Below, piece after piece: positions 18,186-26,928 of a stretch of 64,000 nt of DNA. The number at the start of each line of letters is the position of its first letter. Within the stretch, counting starts at the first letter, position 1. Origin of the DNA: an uncultured Bacteroidales bacterium (GTDB lineage: Bacteria; Bacteroidota; Bacteroidia; Bacteroidales; UBA932); assembly GCA_934725575.1 (NCBI GenBank), contig CAKVCK010000007.1:1-64000 (forward strand), in the 5' to 3' direction. The notes under the pieces were generated by a model. That model saw only the letters and a list, made by a program, of their open reading frames with translations, ran no database searches and was not told the DNA's origin. The position numbers and the translations under genes are program-made.

Positions 18186-18332
18186 TCATTCCCAAATATA
18201 AGTGCCAACGGCGCCACTCTCCAAGGTGAAAGGAGCATACATGCCGTTGTATTGAACATTAAAGGTAACCGCCGAGGATGAGGTGTTGGACACGATCAGG
18301 GCGAAAGATAATGATATAAGAAAATGTTTCAT
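18186..18332 (-). pseudogene. 48-codon stub of a deleted glycoside hydrolase
   Basis: This small frame joins a signal-peptide start (MKHFLISLSFALIVS) directly to SSSAVTFNVQYNGMYAPFTL and SGAVGTYIWE, then TGA. The second part looks like the last beta-strands of a GH30-type or similar secreted hydrolase, which typically end with a Gly-x-Val-x-T-Y-x-W strand. I read it as an in-frame internal deletion that removed the catalytic domain and kept both ends. The stop lies 1 bp before the esterase ATG, so translation of the stub may still couple to the esterase. A genuine 48-residue secreted peptide is the alternative. Confidence 0.5.
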
Positions 18333-18339
18333 GACTGTT

Positions 18340-19968
18340 TTATCTGATCAGGTAAAGAGCCTCTCCGAGTTTCTGAACGGAACACGGGATGACAACGGAA
18401 CCTTCCGCACTTTTTGACGGAATCCTGGAGAAGTCAAGGGCTCCAAAGTCAAATGCCGACACTTTGCCTTTTCCGGCGTTGACGGTGACCGATGTCACCG
18501 GTTTGTCCGAAGGGTTGTACACATACACGTAAGTATTCCTTCCACATTTGAGCGCGAAGGCCTCGCCTCCGTCACAGACAGCCTCCACAGTCTCGAATTT
18601 CCCGCCGCTTTCGGCAAGCATCATGTCGGAGACCTTGCGGACAGCCTTGAAATAAGGGACCATGTTCCTGTTCTCGAAATATTCCCACCACCAGCTCATC
18701 GGAGTGACAGGAGTCGGAGAGAATATCCCGTACCACAGGCCCCTGCGGAAGTCAGCGTCCATCTCGTCAGCGAAATCATCGAAATTCTTCGACCAGTCCC
18801 ATTCGCGGCCGAACTCGCCTATCACATAAGGCTTCCCGAAACGTTTCTCGTAATCGACTATAGTCTCAGGTATGACGGATGTGGCGTTGTAGATGTGCTT
18901 CTGGTTGATGTCCAGATCCGGAACCGAGTTCAGACCTGCAAGATCACGGTGTGAGATGGAAGTCGTGGTGATGTGTCCGAAAGGGTCTATCGACTTAAGG
19001 TACTTCGCCATCTCCGTATGCCATCCCACTATGTCCTCCGCCGGGATAGGATTGTTCTTGTCACGGAACTGGATATTGTCAATCTCGTTGAAAAACTCCC
19101 ACATTCCGATGGCCGGACTGTAGCCCCAGCGCGCCACGATGTAGCGCAGACGGTTTCTGAACCGGGTCTTCGCTTCCTCGGAGACGAAGAAATTCCGGTC
19201 AGTGGCCACATCTCCCGCACCCATGCAGAGCATGAACTTGATGTCCAGACTCTCAGCCAAAGTGATGACATCGTCAAGACGCATGACGGCGCTGGCGTTC
19301 ATGTAGCCGGTCGTCTCAGTGTAACGGGAATTGTTGAAAGCCCGTTGCCTGTCGATAGGGAAGTTCCACGAACACATCCAGACACGCACGAAATTGCCAC
19401 CGTTCGCGGCGAAGTCCGGAAGCATCACATCATAATTGAACCGGTCCGCCTGTTCATGCAGCTTGCTGAAAAACTTCGAGTCATCATTGTCCCGTGACTC
19501 CCAGCAGATGTTCTCAGCGATGCCACGGAACAATGTCCCGTCATCATGCCTCAACGTCCAGTTGTCGTTGGTGTGCAATATTCCATGGCCTTTTCCGGGC
19601 TTAACCTTCAAGGATGCGGGAGCGGATTCCGAGACGATTCCTCCGCATTCCGACAGACGGAATGTATATGAATATATTCCTGTCTCCTGAGCCGTGAAAC
19701 GTGCTTTCCATTCACTGGGTTCTCCGCTTTTTCCGCTCTCATAATAGCAAGGAAGCACAAGCGTCTTTCCCGACGGAGAAGTCAGGGCCATGTCAAGGGC
19801 CACCTGCTCCTGAAGGTACGGATTCTCCCATTTCCCTTTCAAGGAGACAGTGAATTCCGTTTTTGAATATTTCCGAGCTGATGCCGGAGCGTCCACCGAG
19901 ATGATCTGAGCGTCCGCCACTGTGGCCATAAGCGCCAGCGAGATGATTGTCAATAAAAAGCGTTTCAT
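18340..19968 (-). CDS. GH5-like glycoside hydrolase with N-terminal DUF5060-like domain
   Basis: A secreted enzyme of about 542 residues (MKRFLLTIISLALMATVADA). Residues about 25-125 form a beta-domain of the DUF5060 type (VSLKGKWENPYLQEQVALDM, FTAQETGIYSYTF). A (beta/alpha)8 barrel follows with GGNFVRVWMCSWN. The likely acid/base is the Glu in WEFFNEID (about residue 295) and the nucleophile the Glu in YVIGEFGREW (about 385), the clan-A positions. Its place in the mannan operon suggests a mannanase, mannosidase or debranching enzyme; family level and bond specificity are not certain. ATG 19968 is chosen; a GTG at 19974 would overlap the previous stop. Confidence 0.85.
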   Translation of the reverse strand: MKRFLLTIISLALMATVADAQIISVDAPASARKYSKTEFTVSLKGKWENPYLQEQVALDMALTSPSGKTLVLPCYYESGKSGEPSEWKARFTAQETGIYSYTFRLSECGGIVSESAPASLKVKPGKGHGILHTNDNWTLRHDDGTLFRGIAENICWESRDNDDSKFFSKLHEQADRFNYDVMLPDFAANGGNFVRVWMCSWNFPIDRQRAFNNSRYTETTGYMNASAVMRLDDVITLAESLDIKFMLCMGAGDVATDRNFFVSEEAKTRFRNRLRYIVARWGYSPAIGMWEFFNEIDNIQFRDKNNPIPAEDIVGWHTEMAKYLKSIDPFGHITTTSISHRDLAGLNSVPDLDINQKHIYNATSVIPETIVDYEKRFGKPYVIGEFGREWDWSKNFDDFADEMDADFRRGLWYGIFSPTPVTPMSWWWEYFENRNMVPYFKAVRKVSDMMLAESGGKFETVEAVCDGGEAFALKCGRNTYVYVYNPSDKPVTSVTVNAGKGKVSAFDFGALDFSRIPSKSAEGSVVIPCSVQKLGEALYLIR

Positions 19969-19970
19969 AT

Positions 19971-20516
19971 TCACAAGTATTTCTTGAGGGAGTCAACATC
20001 AATGACAACGACCACAGACGTCGCCTTGGAGGACAGTTCGTAGGCAGACGGGTCGGCAAGTCTGAGAGCCAGCACGCATGTTCCGTCGTTTTCCATGACA
20101 AACTCCTTGTGGAGGACGAGACTGAATGTGCCGGAATTCCTGCCCGACGCCACATTCACGACAGACGGCAGCTCATAGGCTGACGATGGCAGGACAGTGG
20201 CGCCAAGAGCGGCCGCGGCGGAGATGGAGGCCTCGCTGTCCTCGACAATGTTCACGCTGAATCCCGAACCAGCCTTCTTTCCGGAAAGCATGACTCCGAG
20301 ATAAATGTCCACATCCGTTTCGGTAGTTACGAAATTAAGGGTGTTCTCGGCTCCGCCTGAAGGCACGTTATAATAGTTGTCGATGCCGGCGCTGACTGTA
20401 GCCTGAGGAATATATATGAGCGAGTTGCCGTAGTCTGCCTCTCCGTCCCCTTTCTGACAGGAGACCGCCAGCATGGCCGACATCGCCGCGATGACTGAAA
20501 GTATTATGTTTCTCAT
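19971..20516 (-). CDS. DUF1735-like (BT_3987 N-terminal type) lipoprotein
   Basis: This 181-residue lipoprotein (ILSVIAAMSAMLAVSC) carries one beta-sandwich domain: SLIYIPQATVSAGIDNYYNV, TTETDVDIYLGVMLSG, LPSSAYELPSVVNVASGRNS and GTFSLVLHKEF. The order of features (YIPQA..., SAYELP..., V-x-SG) fits the DUF1735 domain found just after SusD genes. It normally precedes a larger catalytic or binding module, but here it stands alone. It starts 12 bp after the SusD stop and abuts the GH5-like gene. A surface accessory role is inferred. Confidence 0.75.
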   Translation of the reverse strand: MRNIILSVIAAMSAMLAVSCQKGDGEADYGNSLIYIPQATVSAGIDNYYNVPSGGAENTLNFVTTETDVDIYLGVMLSGKKAGSGFSVNIVEDSEASISAAAALGATVLPSSAYELPSVVNVASGRNSGTFSLVLHKEFVMENDGTCVLALRLADPSAYELSSKATSVVVVIDVDSLKKYL

Positions 20517-20528
20517 TGTGATTGTCTG

Positions 20529-22193
20529 CTAATAGTTTGGATTCTGTTGAAGTGTCCCGTTTGAATTCTCCACCTCAGAGCGGCTGAAAGGCAGATAGTA
20601 GTTACGCTCGTTGAACGTGCGGGATGCCACCGTGACAGTACGGTAAACATAGTCCTCACCGCTTCTTCTGACAGAAACGCCCTTGACAGGCTCATTCAGG
20701 ACAGTGGAGGCATCCTTCCAGCGAAGCAGATCCCAGTACCGATGGTCCTCGAACGCGAGTTCGACCTGACGTTCGTGCTTGACAGCCTGCCTGAACGACT
20801 CGATCGTGCCGGCCTTGATCTCAGGGAGGCTGACGCTGGCCCTGTCGCGTACCTTCATCAGGGCCGCCTTTGCCGACATCACAAACCCGGCAGGAACCAC
20901 TGACGGGCCATAGGCCTCGTTGACAGCCTCCGCATAGTTCAGCAGAACCTCGGCATAACGGAACATCACCCAGTTATGCTGGGCGGTCTGCCCTTGTGTC
21001 AGGTTCAACTCATCCGTTAGGAATTTCCTCAGATAGTACCCTGTCCTGCTGGCGTTGGCCTTGGACATGTCATCCGTCTCACCCGGAGCCTCGGCTATCG
21101 TCCTTCCGTTCCAGGTACAGGTGTTATAGACGATCGAAGCGTAGAATCTCGGATCCCTGTTGGCATAAGGATCATTCTCGTTAGGTGTCCCGACATATTC
21201 ATAGGCGTCCACAAGGTTCTGGGTCGGGCAGACTCCGCTCTTTCCGCCTTGGGTGGCGATAGGATAATTCGCTTTCTCCAAGGTGTTCGACGCTTCCCTG
21301 CGCACGGCATAGATGGTTTCCGGGCTTGTCAGTGACGTGGCACCGCTGAAATAGCCTTCGTAGTCACTGTCAAGGGAATAGTTGATGTCAGAGTTCGAGA
21401 GGAACTCATTGGCGGCCTTGGCGGCCCTGATCCACTTGCCCGTGTCGTTTGAAGGGTTGTGGAGAGGACTGGCGGCGTAAAGCAGCACCCTGGTCTTGAG
21501 AGCAAGGGCGGCGCCAAGGGTGAGACGCCCCTCGCGCTCGGCGAAATCATTCCAGTCGCAGGCCAGCCGGTCTTTCCACCCGTCAATCTCACCCACGATG
21601 TAGTCGATGACTTCCTCGTAAGTCGAACGAGGCACAAAAGAGCCTCCGCTCTTGTCCATTGTGGATTCCACGATAGGCACACCACCGTACATCTTGGCCA
21701 GTTCGGCGTAGTAGTACGCGCGAAGGATGTGGACCTCCGCGGTGTACCATTCAAGGGATTGGAGATCCCTCTTGTAGTTGACGGCGTCAGTGACAAGGTT
21801 TCTGTTACGGGCAAGCATCTCCTCACCTTTTCCGTCAGCGATGTAGTCGAGGAAGAAGTTCACGGCGCGGATCCCCTCATAGCAGTTGTTGTAGAGGTTC
21901 GAGATCGGGTTCACGCTCGCGTTCACGATTCCTTTGTTGAAATAGATCACATCCGAAGCCGCGGATGTCTGCTGAGCCTCATCGGAAGCTGTCGCGAAAA
22001 GATTTCCGTCAATGACGGAATAACCGTTGATGATTGGGGAATAGCATGCGTTGGCGAAATACCAGATGCTGTTCCTGTCTGTAAGGATGGTCTCTCCGGT
22101 ACGGTTCGTGTCAAGACTCGTGTCCAGGAACGAGCACCCATGCGCGGCCGCGAGAAGGGCCGTCGCCAATATTCCGAATTTTATTGTTTTCAT
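20529..22193 (-). CDS. SusD-like lipoprotein (mannan locus, pair B)
   Basis: About 554 residues. The ATG at 22193 (MKTIKFGILATALLAAAHGC) gives a compact lipoprotein signal; one at 22202 adds three residues. SusD features are FLDTSLDTNRTGETILTDRN, LQSLEWYTAEVHILRAYYYA, LAKMYGGVPIVE, the C-terminal KHERQVELAFEDHRYWDLLRW, and the end NSNGTLQQNPNY typical of the RagB/SusD C-terminus. It would cap the SusC at 22212, from whose stop it is separated by under 20 bp. This is the second of two SusD genes in the operon. Confidence 0.93.
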   Translation of the reverse strand: MKTIKFGILATALLAAAHGCSFLDTSLDTNRTGETILTDRNSIWYFANACYSPIINGYSVIDGNLFATASDEAQQTSAASDVIYFNKGIVNASVNPISNLYNNCYEGIRAVNFFLDYIADGKGEEMLARNRNLVTDAVNYKRDLQSLEWYTAEVHILRAYYYAELAKMYGGVPIVESTMDKSGGSFVPRSTYEEVIDYIVGEIDGWKDRLACDWNDFAEREGRLTLGAALALKTRVLLYAASPLHNPSNDTGKWIRAAKAANEFLSNSDINYSLDSDYEGYFSGATSLTSPETIYAVRREASNTLEKANYPIATQGGKSGVCPTQNLVDAYEYVGTPNENDPYANRDPRFYASIVYNTCTWNGRTIAEAPGETDDMSKANASRTGYYLRKFLTDELNLTQGQTAQHNWVMFRYAEVLLNYAEAVNEAYGPSVVPAGFVMSAKAALMKVRDRASVSLPEIKAGTIESFRQAVKHERQVELAFEDHRYWDLLRWKDASTVLNEPVKGVSVRRSGEDYVYRTVTVASRTFNERNYYLPFSRSEVENSNGTLQQNPNY

Positions 22194-22211
22194 GATCGTC
22201 ATTCCTCTGTT

Positions 22212-25082
22212 TTAGAAAGTTATGGCAACTCCGGCGGTCCACGTCCTCATGACCGGGTAGAGACCTTTAAGGTTCTCCGGATCCAAGTCGTAGTCCTTGA
22301 GAAGCGGGCTGACCGTGAAGAGATTATGGCCACTGAGATAGACCCTGAGATTCGAGATTCCCGATTTCTTCACCTTGCCGGAGGCGAAATTGTAGCCGAT
22401 CTCGATGTTGCGGAGCTTGAGGAAAGACGCGTCCTTGATCCACAATGAGCTTGTACGGTAGTTGTTCTCGTTGCTCTGGGTCGTCAGGCGAGGGTAGGTG
22501 GCGTTCGCGCGGTTGTCGATTCCCTCGGTCGGGTAATACGCCCACGCTCCCTTTGCGACATTGTAGGCATTGCCGTTGTCCACGAAAGCAACCATCTGGT
22601 TCCAGTTGTCAAGAAGGTTGGCGGACACTCCGGCGACACCCTGGAAGAGGACCTGCATGTCAAACCCCTTGTACCCGAACCTGACGCCGAAACTGAAGTA
22701 CCACTCCGGATAGGCCGAACGTCCTATCCTGGTGACATCGTTCTGATCCACGACTCCGTTCCTGTCAAGGTCAAGGTACTTCACGTCACCTGGCTGCACG
22801 CTGCCGAACGCCGGGACAGGTAGATCCGCCAGAAGGGTCCCGTCTTCGTTGAAATCTTCAATACCGTAGAACCCGTCGGCGACAAGACCGATATAGGTGC
22901 CGACAGGACGGCCGGTCTGGGCACTGAAAGCGTTGGCCGGAGCGACCTCGTTCATGTTGTCTATCCTGTTGCGGCTGAACGTCACCTGACCGTTGAGGGC
23001 ATATTCAAAATCACCGGATTTTCCGCTCCAGCCGGCGGCGACCTCGAATCCTTTGTTGGTCATGCTTCCGGAGTTGGTGAAGAGGAACTGCTTTCCGTAG
23101 TAGCCCATTAGGGAGTTATCCAACGTGAGGATGTCAGTCCTCTTGTCAAGGAAGAAATCAGCCGTGATGTTGAGATTCCGCGCTATTGTCGCGTCGAATC
23201 CAAGATTGTACTTCATGCTCTTTTCGGCGTGCGCGTCCTCGTTCTTGATGAACATAGGGACAAGGCTGTTCTGCCACACACCGGAAGTCTTTCCTGTGTA
23301 GAACGAACCCACATAGCTGTACGTATAGTAGTCCTTGAACAGGTAGCGTCCATTGGAGCTGTAGCCGGACAGAACCGATGTGGCTCCGGAATCGGACGCT
23401 CCGGAAAGTCCCGCCGAGGCACGCAGCTTGAAGAAATTCAGTACATCGTCGCCCTTGAGGAAGTTCTCGTTGGAGACGATCCAGGCCACCGATCCGGCAG
23501 GATACGCCGCCCATCTGTGGCCGGGAGCATAGGCATCGTTCCCGAAATATGAGAAGCCAAGCTCAGCGATGTAGCGGTTGTCATATTCATAGTGAGCGAA
23601 GCCATTGAGATTCATCGTGTTGTACTTATAGGAGAAGTAGCCGTCACCTTTGTAGGCTGAAAGGTGGAAGTTTACGGCGGCGGAGACAGTGCTTCTGCCT
23701 GACACCCTGTCATAGCCGGCCGTCACCACGCCTTGCTTCCAATCCTGCATTCCGTTGGAGCCGTAGCCGGTGGCGGTGATGGTGGTGGTCTCGTCGGTCG
23801 TCGTCGTGACGCCTTCGTTCCACCTCGCGTAGTTCTTCGTCTTTCCGTACTGGCTCAAGGTGTAACTGTAGAAAGAGATTGACTCCTGTAGATAGAGTCC
23901 CTTGGTGATGTCGTCCAGCCTTTCCTTCACGGAGAAGTTGCCCTGAAGACTCCTGGACTTGTAAGACATCCAGCCGAGGCCGTTGACCGAAGCGTAAGGG
24001 TTGTTCGGGTAGAGGGCCGTGCCTGAATAATGGGACTCATCCGCATCATCATACACATTATAGATGTTCGATGGATATGTGGCGATGTCGTTGAACAACT
24101 GAGCCACACCGTAGTTCGGCCTCTTGAGCATCTCGATGCGGCCACCGAAATCCACCTTCACCTCGAAAATCTTGAGGATGTTGAAGTCAAGATTAGCGCG
24201 GAGATTGAACTTCTGGCAGCCAAGGTTCTTGGTCTGATCCGTGTTGGAAGTATTCAGAATGCCGCTGTTGTTGAGATAGTCGAGATTCACATTGTAGCGG
24301 GCATTCCTGGAGCCTCCGTTCAGGACAACCCCTCCGTCAGCAAACTGACCGACACTCTTGAGAGCAGCGTCATACCAATCCACATCCGGAGCGGTGCCGT
24401 TCCTGTAGGCGGAGAGCTGATCCTCTGAATATACCGGCGACCACACCATGCCGTTGTCATTCGAGACCGCCTGGTTGTAAAGACAGGCGAAATCATACGA
24501 GCCGAGAGGCTTGTTGGTGATGTCCGGTGTCTGGACACCGTATCTCATCCTGGCCGTCACCGTGGCGCTCCCTATCCGGCCTCTCTTTGTCGTGATCCTT
24601 ATCACTCCGTTCGCTCCCCTCTCGCCATAAAGCGCAAGGGCGGCACCGTCCTTGAGGACCTCGACGGATTCCACTTCCGAAGCCGAAAGGCCTGTGAGGT
24701 ATTCAGAATTGACCTCAAAGCCATCCACGAATATCTTCGCGGTGTTCCAATCGCTCACGGCATAGCTGCCGATGCCACGGACAAGCCATTTGGCCTTGTT
24801 GTCCTCATAGGAGCCCGTCCCCTGCATCACCGTGAGACCGGGAATGCCGATGAGGGTGTTCGTGAAATTCGACGAGGGAGTCTTGTACAAGGACTCTCCG
24901 GAGACCTTTGACACAGCGGAGGTGGAATTTGTCTCCACTTTCTCCGAAGCCTCCTCCCCGTCATAGACCGAGTAGTCCTGGGCCCGCAAGTTTCCCGCGG
25001 CAAGCGCTGACACCGCAGCCAGAACCACACACTTTCTTATGTTGAGTATATTCATTGTGATATTCATTAATTTGTTGGCCAT
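22212..25082 (-). CDS. SusC-like transporter lacking the N-terminal regulatory-like domain (pair B)
   Basis: A 956-residue TonB-dependent transporter. After the signal peptide (cut near NLRAQ/D) there are only about 35 residues (YDGEEASEKVETNSTSAVSK) before the plug (LYKTPSSNFTNTLIGIPGL, KWLVRGIGSY, KIFVDGFEVN, VEVLKDGAALALYGERGANGV). The carboxypeptidase-regulatory-like domain that precedes the plug in the other two SusC proteins here is absent, which accounts for the shorter length. The barrel ends in AGVAITF. The start is ambiguous among three close in-frame ATGs (25082, 25067, 25055). The partner is the SusD at 20529. Confidence 0.93.
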   Translation of the reverse strand: MANKLMNITMNILNIRKCVVLAAVSALAAGNLRAQDYSVYDGEEASEKVETNSTSAVSKVSGESLYKTPSSNFTNTLIGIPGLTVMQGTGSYEDNKAKWLVRGIGSYAVSDWNTAKIFVDGFEVNSEYLTGLSASEVESVEVLKDGAALALYGERGANGVIRITTKRGRIGSATVTARMRYGVQTPDITNKPLGSYDFACLYNQAVSNDNGMVWSPVYSEDQLSAYRNGTAPDVDWYDAALKSVGQFADGGVVLNGGSRNARYNVNLDYLNNSGILNTSNTDQTKNLGCQKFNLRANLDFNILKIFEVKVDFGGRIEMLKRPNYGVAQLFNDIATYPSNIYNVYDDADESHYSGTALYPNNPYASVNGLGWMSYKSRSLQGNFSVKERLDDITKGLYLQESISFYSYTLSQYGKTKNYARWNEGVTTTTDETTTITATGYGSNGMQDWKQGVVTAGYDRVSGRSTVSAAVNFHLSAYKGDGYFSYKYNTMNLNGFAHYEYDNRYIAELGFSYFGNDAYAPGHRWAAYPAGSVAWIVSNENFLKGDDVLNFFKLRASAGLSGASDSGATSVLSGYSSNGRYLFKDYYTYSYVGSFYTGKTSGVWQNSLVPMFIKNEDAHAEKSMKYNLGFDATIARNLNITADFFLDKRTDILTLDNSLMGYYGKQFLFTNSGSMTNKGFEVAAGWSGKSGDFEYALNGQVTFSRNRIDNMNEVAPANAFSAQTGRPVGTYIGLVADGFYGIEDFNEDGTLLADLPVPAFGSVQPGDVKYLDLDRNGVVDQNDVTRIGRSAYPEWYFSFGVRFGYKGFDMQVLFQGVAGVSANLLDNWNQMVAFVDNGNAYNVAKGAWAYYPTEGIDNRANATYPRLTTQSNENNYRTSSLWIKDASFLKLRNIEIGYNFASGKVKKSGISNLRVYLSGHNLFTVSPLLKDYDLDPENLKGLYPVMRTWTAGVAITF

Positions 25083-25088
25083 TGACTA

Positions 25089-26909
25089 TCAATATCCAGG
25101 ATTCTGTGTTGTCGTGCCTTTGTTGATCTCGGTCTGCGGGAACGGCTCAAGGTACATCGCCGGGCTCCAGAACGCCGTATAGGCCACGGCGTCCCAATAG
25201 GATGTCACCCATTTCGCGGCGTATGGCCAGGTCGCGTCATCGGTGTCCTCGATGTTGAACTGGAGCATGCGCATGTCACCTCCGCAGATCCCGTTGGCGA
25301 TGTCGGCACGTTTCCAATGCTTGACAGACCAATATTTATGGTTCTCCTGGAAGAACTCAATCATGTCCTCCCTCTGGATGATGGCCCGCAGCCTGGCCTG
25401 GTCGGTCTCGTTGATCGAAGGAAGACCGGCGCGGTTGTGGACTGCGTTGAGATATTCAAGGGCCTTGGTCTGGTTGCCATATTCATTGTACGCCTCCGCA
25501 AGGTAGAGATAGGTCTCCGCAAGCCGGAAGAGAGGAATCTCGCACCAGATGCGAGTGCCCGCCTTGTAGTAGAACTTCGTGCGCTCACCGCACCCCTTGT
25601 CTCCGTCTATGGCGTTAGGGAAAACATCCCCCTTGCCTTTGTCAGCGGCGTAACCGCCACGGTTCCAGCCGGCGTTGGACCAGTTCCAGTCTCCGGGGTT
25701 GTTCATAGAATCGAAACCGCCCATCTTTATGTCCGCGAGAGCCCTTGGCTCAAGATTGGCCACATTATCACGGTAATCCGCGCCGGAACGGGCGCTGGCC
25801 TCGCCTATTTTCGGCCAGCTAAGCTCCGAACCGTCCTTCGCATAGTAATTCTCGAGGTGGTTCGTGAGAACTCCGCTGCAATCCGTGTCGTAACGGTTTG
25901 TGGTCTGGTTTGGAGAGCAGTTTATGTAATTGGCTATGGAGCAGAACTCGTCACGTTTGTAGGCGAGTATGACCTCCCTGCTGGATGGTCGGGAAGACGC
26001 TGTCGCATAGTCCTCGAAAGCGTTCGGATTAGGCTTCCCGACTCCGGCGCCTCCGGTGTTGATGAGCGTCACGCCATTCTCGGCGGCCCATTTGAGCACT
26101 TCCTCGTTGGCCTTGATGGCATCGTTCCAGCGTTCCTTGTCGTAATCGCCGAAGCAGATGAGGGCGTTGTTCTCACCGTTGTCAAGATAAGGGGTCGCGC
26201 TGTTGAACAGAGGACGGGCGGCGTACTGGAGAGTCCTGGCCTTGATCGCCAGCACCGCTCCCTTCGTCATGCGGCCGGTGTTGGCCGCGTCCCATTTCTC
26301 CGGAAGCCTTTCGTACGCCTCGTCGCACAGTCCACAAATATATTCAAGCATCTCCTTCAAGGTCGCGCGCCCGGCCGTGAGGTCATCGCTGGCCTCGAAG
26401 GATTTGGTCACGATCGGGACTCCGCCGTAACGGTAGAACATGCCCATGTACCTGTAGGCGATCAGAGCGGTGGCCTCGGCCTTGATGATTTCCTTGGTAG
26501 CGTCATCCATGTCACCGACCCTGTCGATGTTCTCCTTCACGATGAAGCACTGCCTGATGAAGCGCCAGTTGTCGCTGTAATTGTCAGCCCCGGCGTCTGA
26601 GCCGTCCGTCCCGTTCACTGAGAGCCCGGCCTGGACGATGTTGTAGCTGCCGTGCCAGTTGTAACCGCGGCCAACCTCTCCGGAGATGGCTCCGTAGGTG
26701 CAGTGCCAGATGCCCATGCCGCCCGGGAGCCCGTGCTGAAGAACATTGCGGTAGCAGGACATCAATGTGGCCTGGGCGTTCTTCGTCGTGCTGAAAACAG
26801 CGTCCAGATCGACCGTACCGGTGGTGTCCGGCTTCTCAAGGAACATGCTGCAGGAGCAAAGCGCCGAAAGGCCGACAGCCGCTGTAAGAATCTTTGATAA
26901 TATATTCAT
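25089..26909 (-). CDS. SusD-like lipoprotein (mannan locus, pair A)
   Basis: 606 residues from the ATG at 26909 (MNILSKILTAAVGLSALCSC), which gives a proper lipobox; a further upstream start adds 24 residues without signal character. SusD features include FLEKPDTTGTVDLDAVFSTT, NAQATLMSCYRNVL, AEATALIAYRYMGMFYRYGG, FRLAETYLYLAEAYNEYGNQ, REDMIEFFQENHKYWSVKHW and a final NKGTTTQNPGY. It lies 20 bp after the large SusC gene and is its natural partner. The protein is longer than the pair-B SusD, with extra loops around residues 270-420. Confidence 0.93.
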   Translation of the reverse strand: MNILSKILTAAVGLSALCSCSMFLEKPDTTGTVDLDAVFSTTKNAQATLMSCYRNVLQHGLPGGMGIWHCTYGAISGEVGRGYNWHGSYNIVQAGLSVNGTDGSDAGADNYSDNWRFIRQCFIVKENIDRVGDMDDATKEIIKAEATALIAYRYMGMFYRYGGVPIVTKSFEASDDLTAGRATLKEMLEYICGLCDEAYERLPEKWDAANTGRMTKGAVLAIKARTLQYAARPLFNSATPYLDNGENNALICFGDYDKERWNDAIKANEEVLKWAAENGVTLINTGGAGVGKPNPNAFEDYATASSRPSSREVILAYKRDEFCSIANYINCSPNQTTNRYDTDCSGVLTNHLENYYAKDGSELSWPKIGEASARSGADYRDNVANLEPRALADIKMGGFDSMNNPGDWNWSNAGWNRGGYAADKGKGDVFPNAIDGDKGCGERTKFYYKAGTRIWCEIPLFRLAETYLYLAEAYNEYGNQTKALEYLNAVHNRAGLPSINETDQARLRAIIQREDMIEFFQENHKYWSVKHWKRADIANGICGGDMRMLQFNIEDTDDATWPYAAKWVTSYWDAVAYTAFWSPAMYLEPFPQTEINKGTTTQNPGY

Positions 26910-26928
26910 ACTTAATTCTCCTATAATT

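Noticed and set aside
21459..22448. 329-codon open frame on the + strand
   Set aside because: Antisense to the pair-B SusD and SusC genes and spans both; no recognisable protein features.
25317..26600. 427-codon open frame on the + strand
   Set aside because: It is antisense to the pair-A SusD gene, has no domain or signal peptide, and arises because GC-rich coding DNA leaves few stops on the opposite strand.
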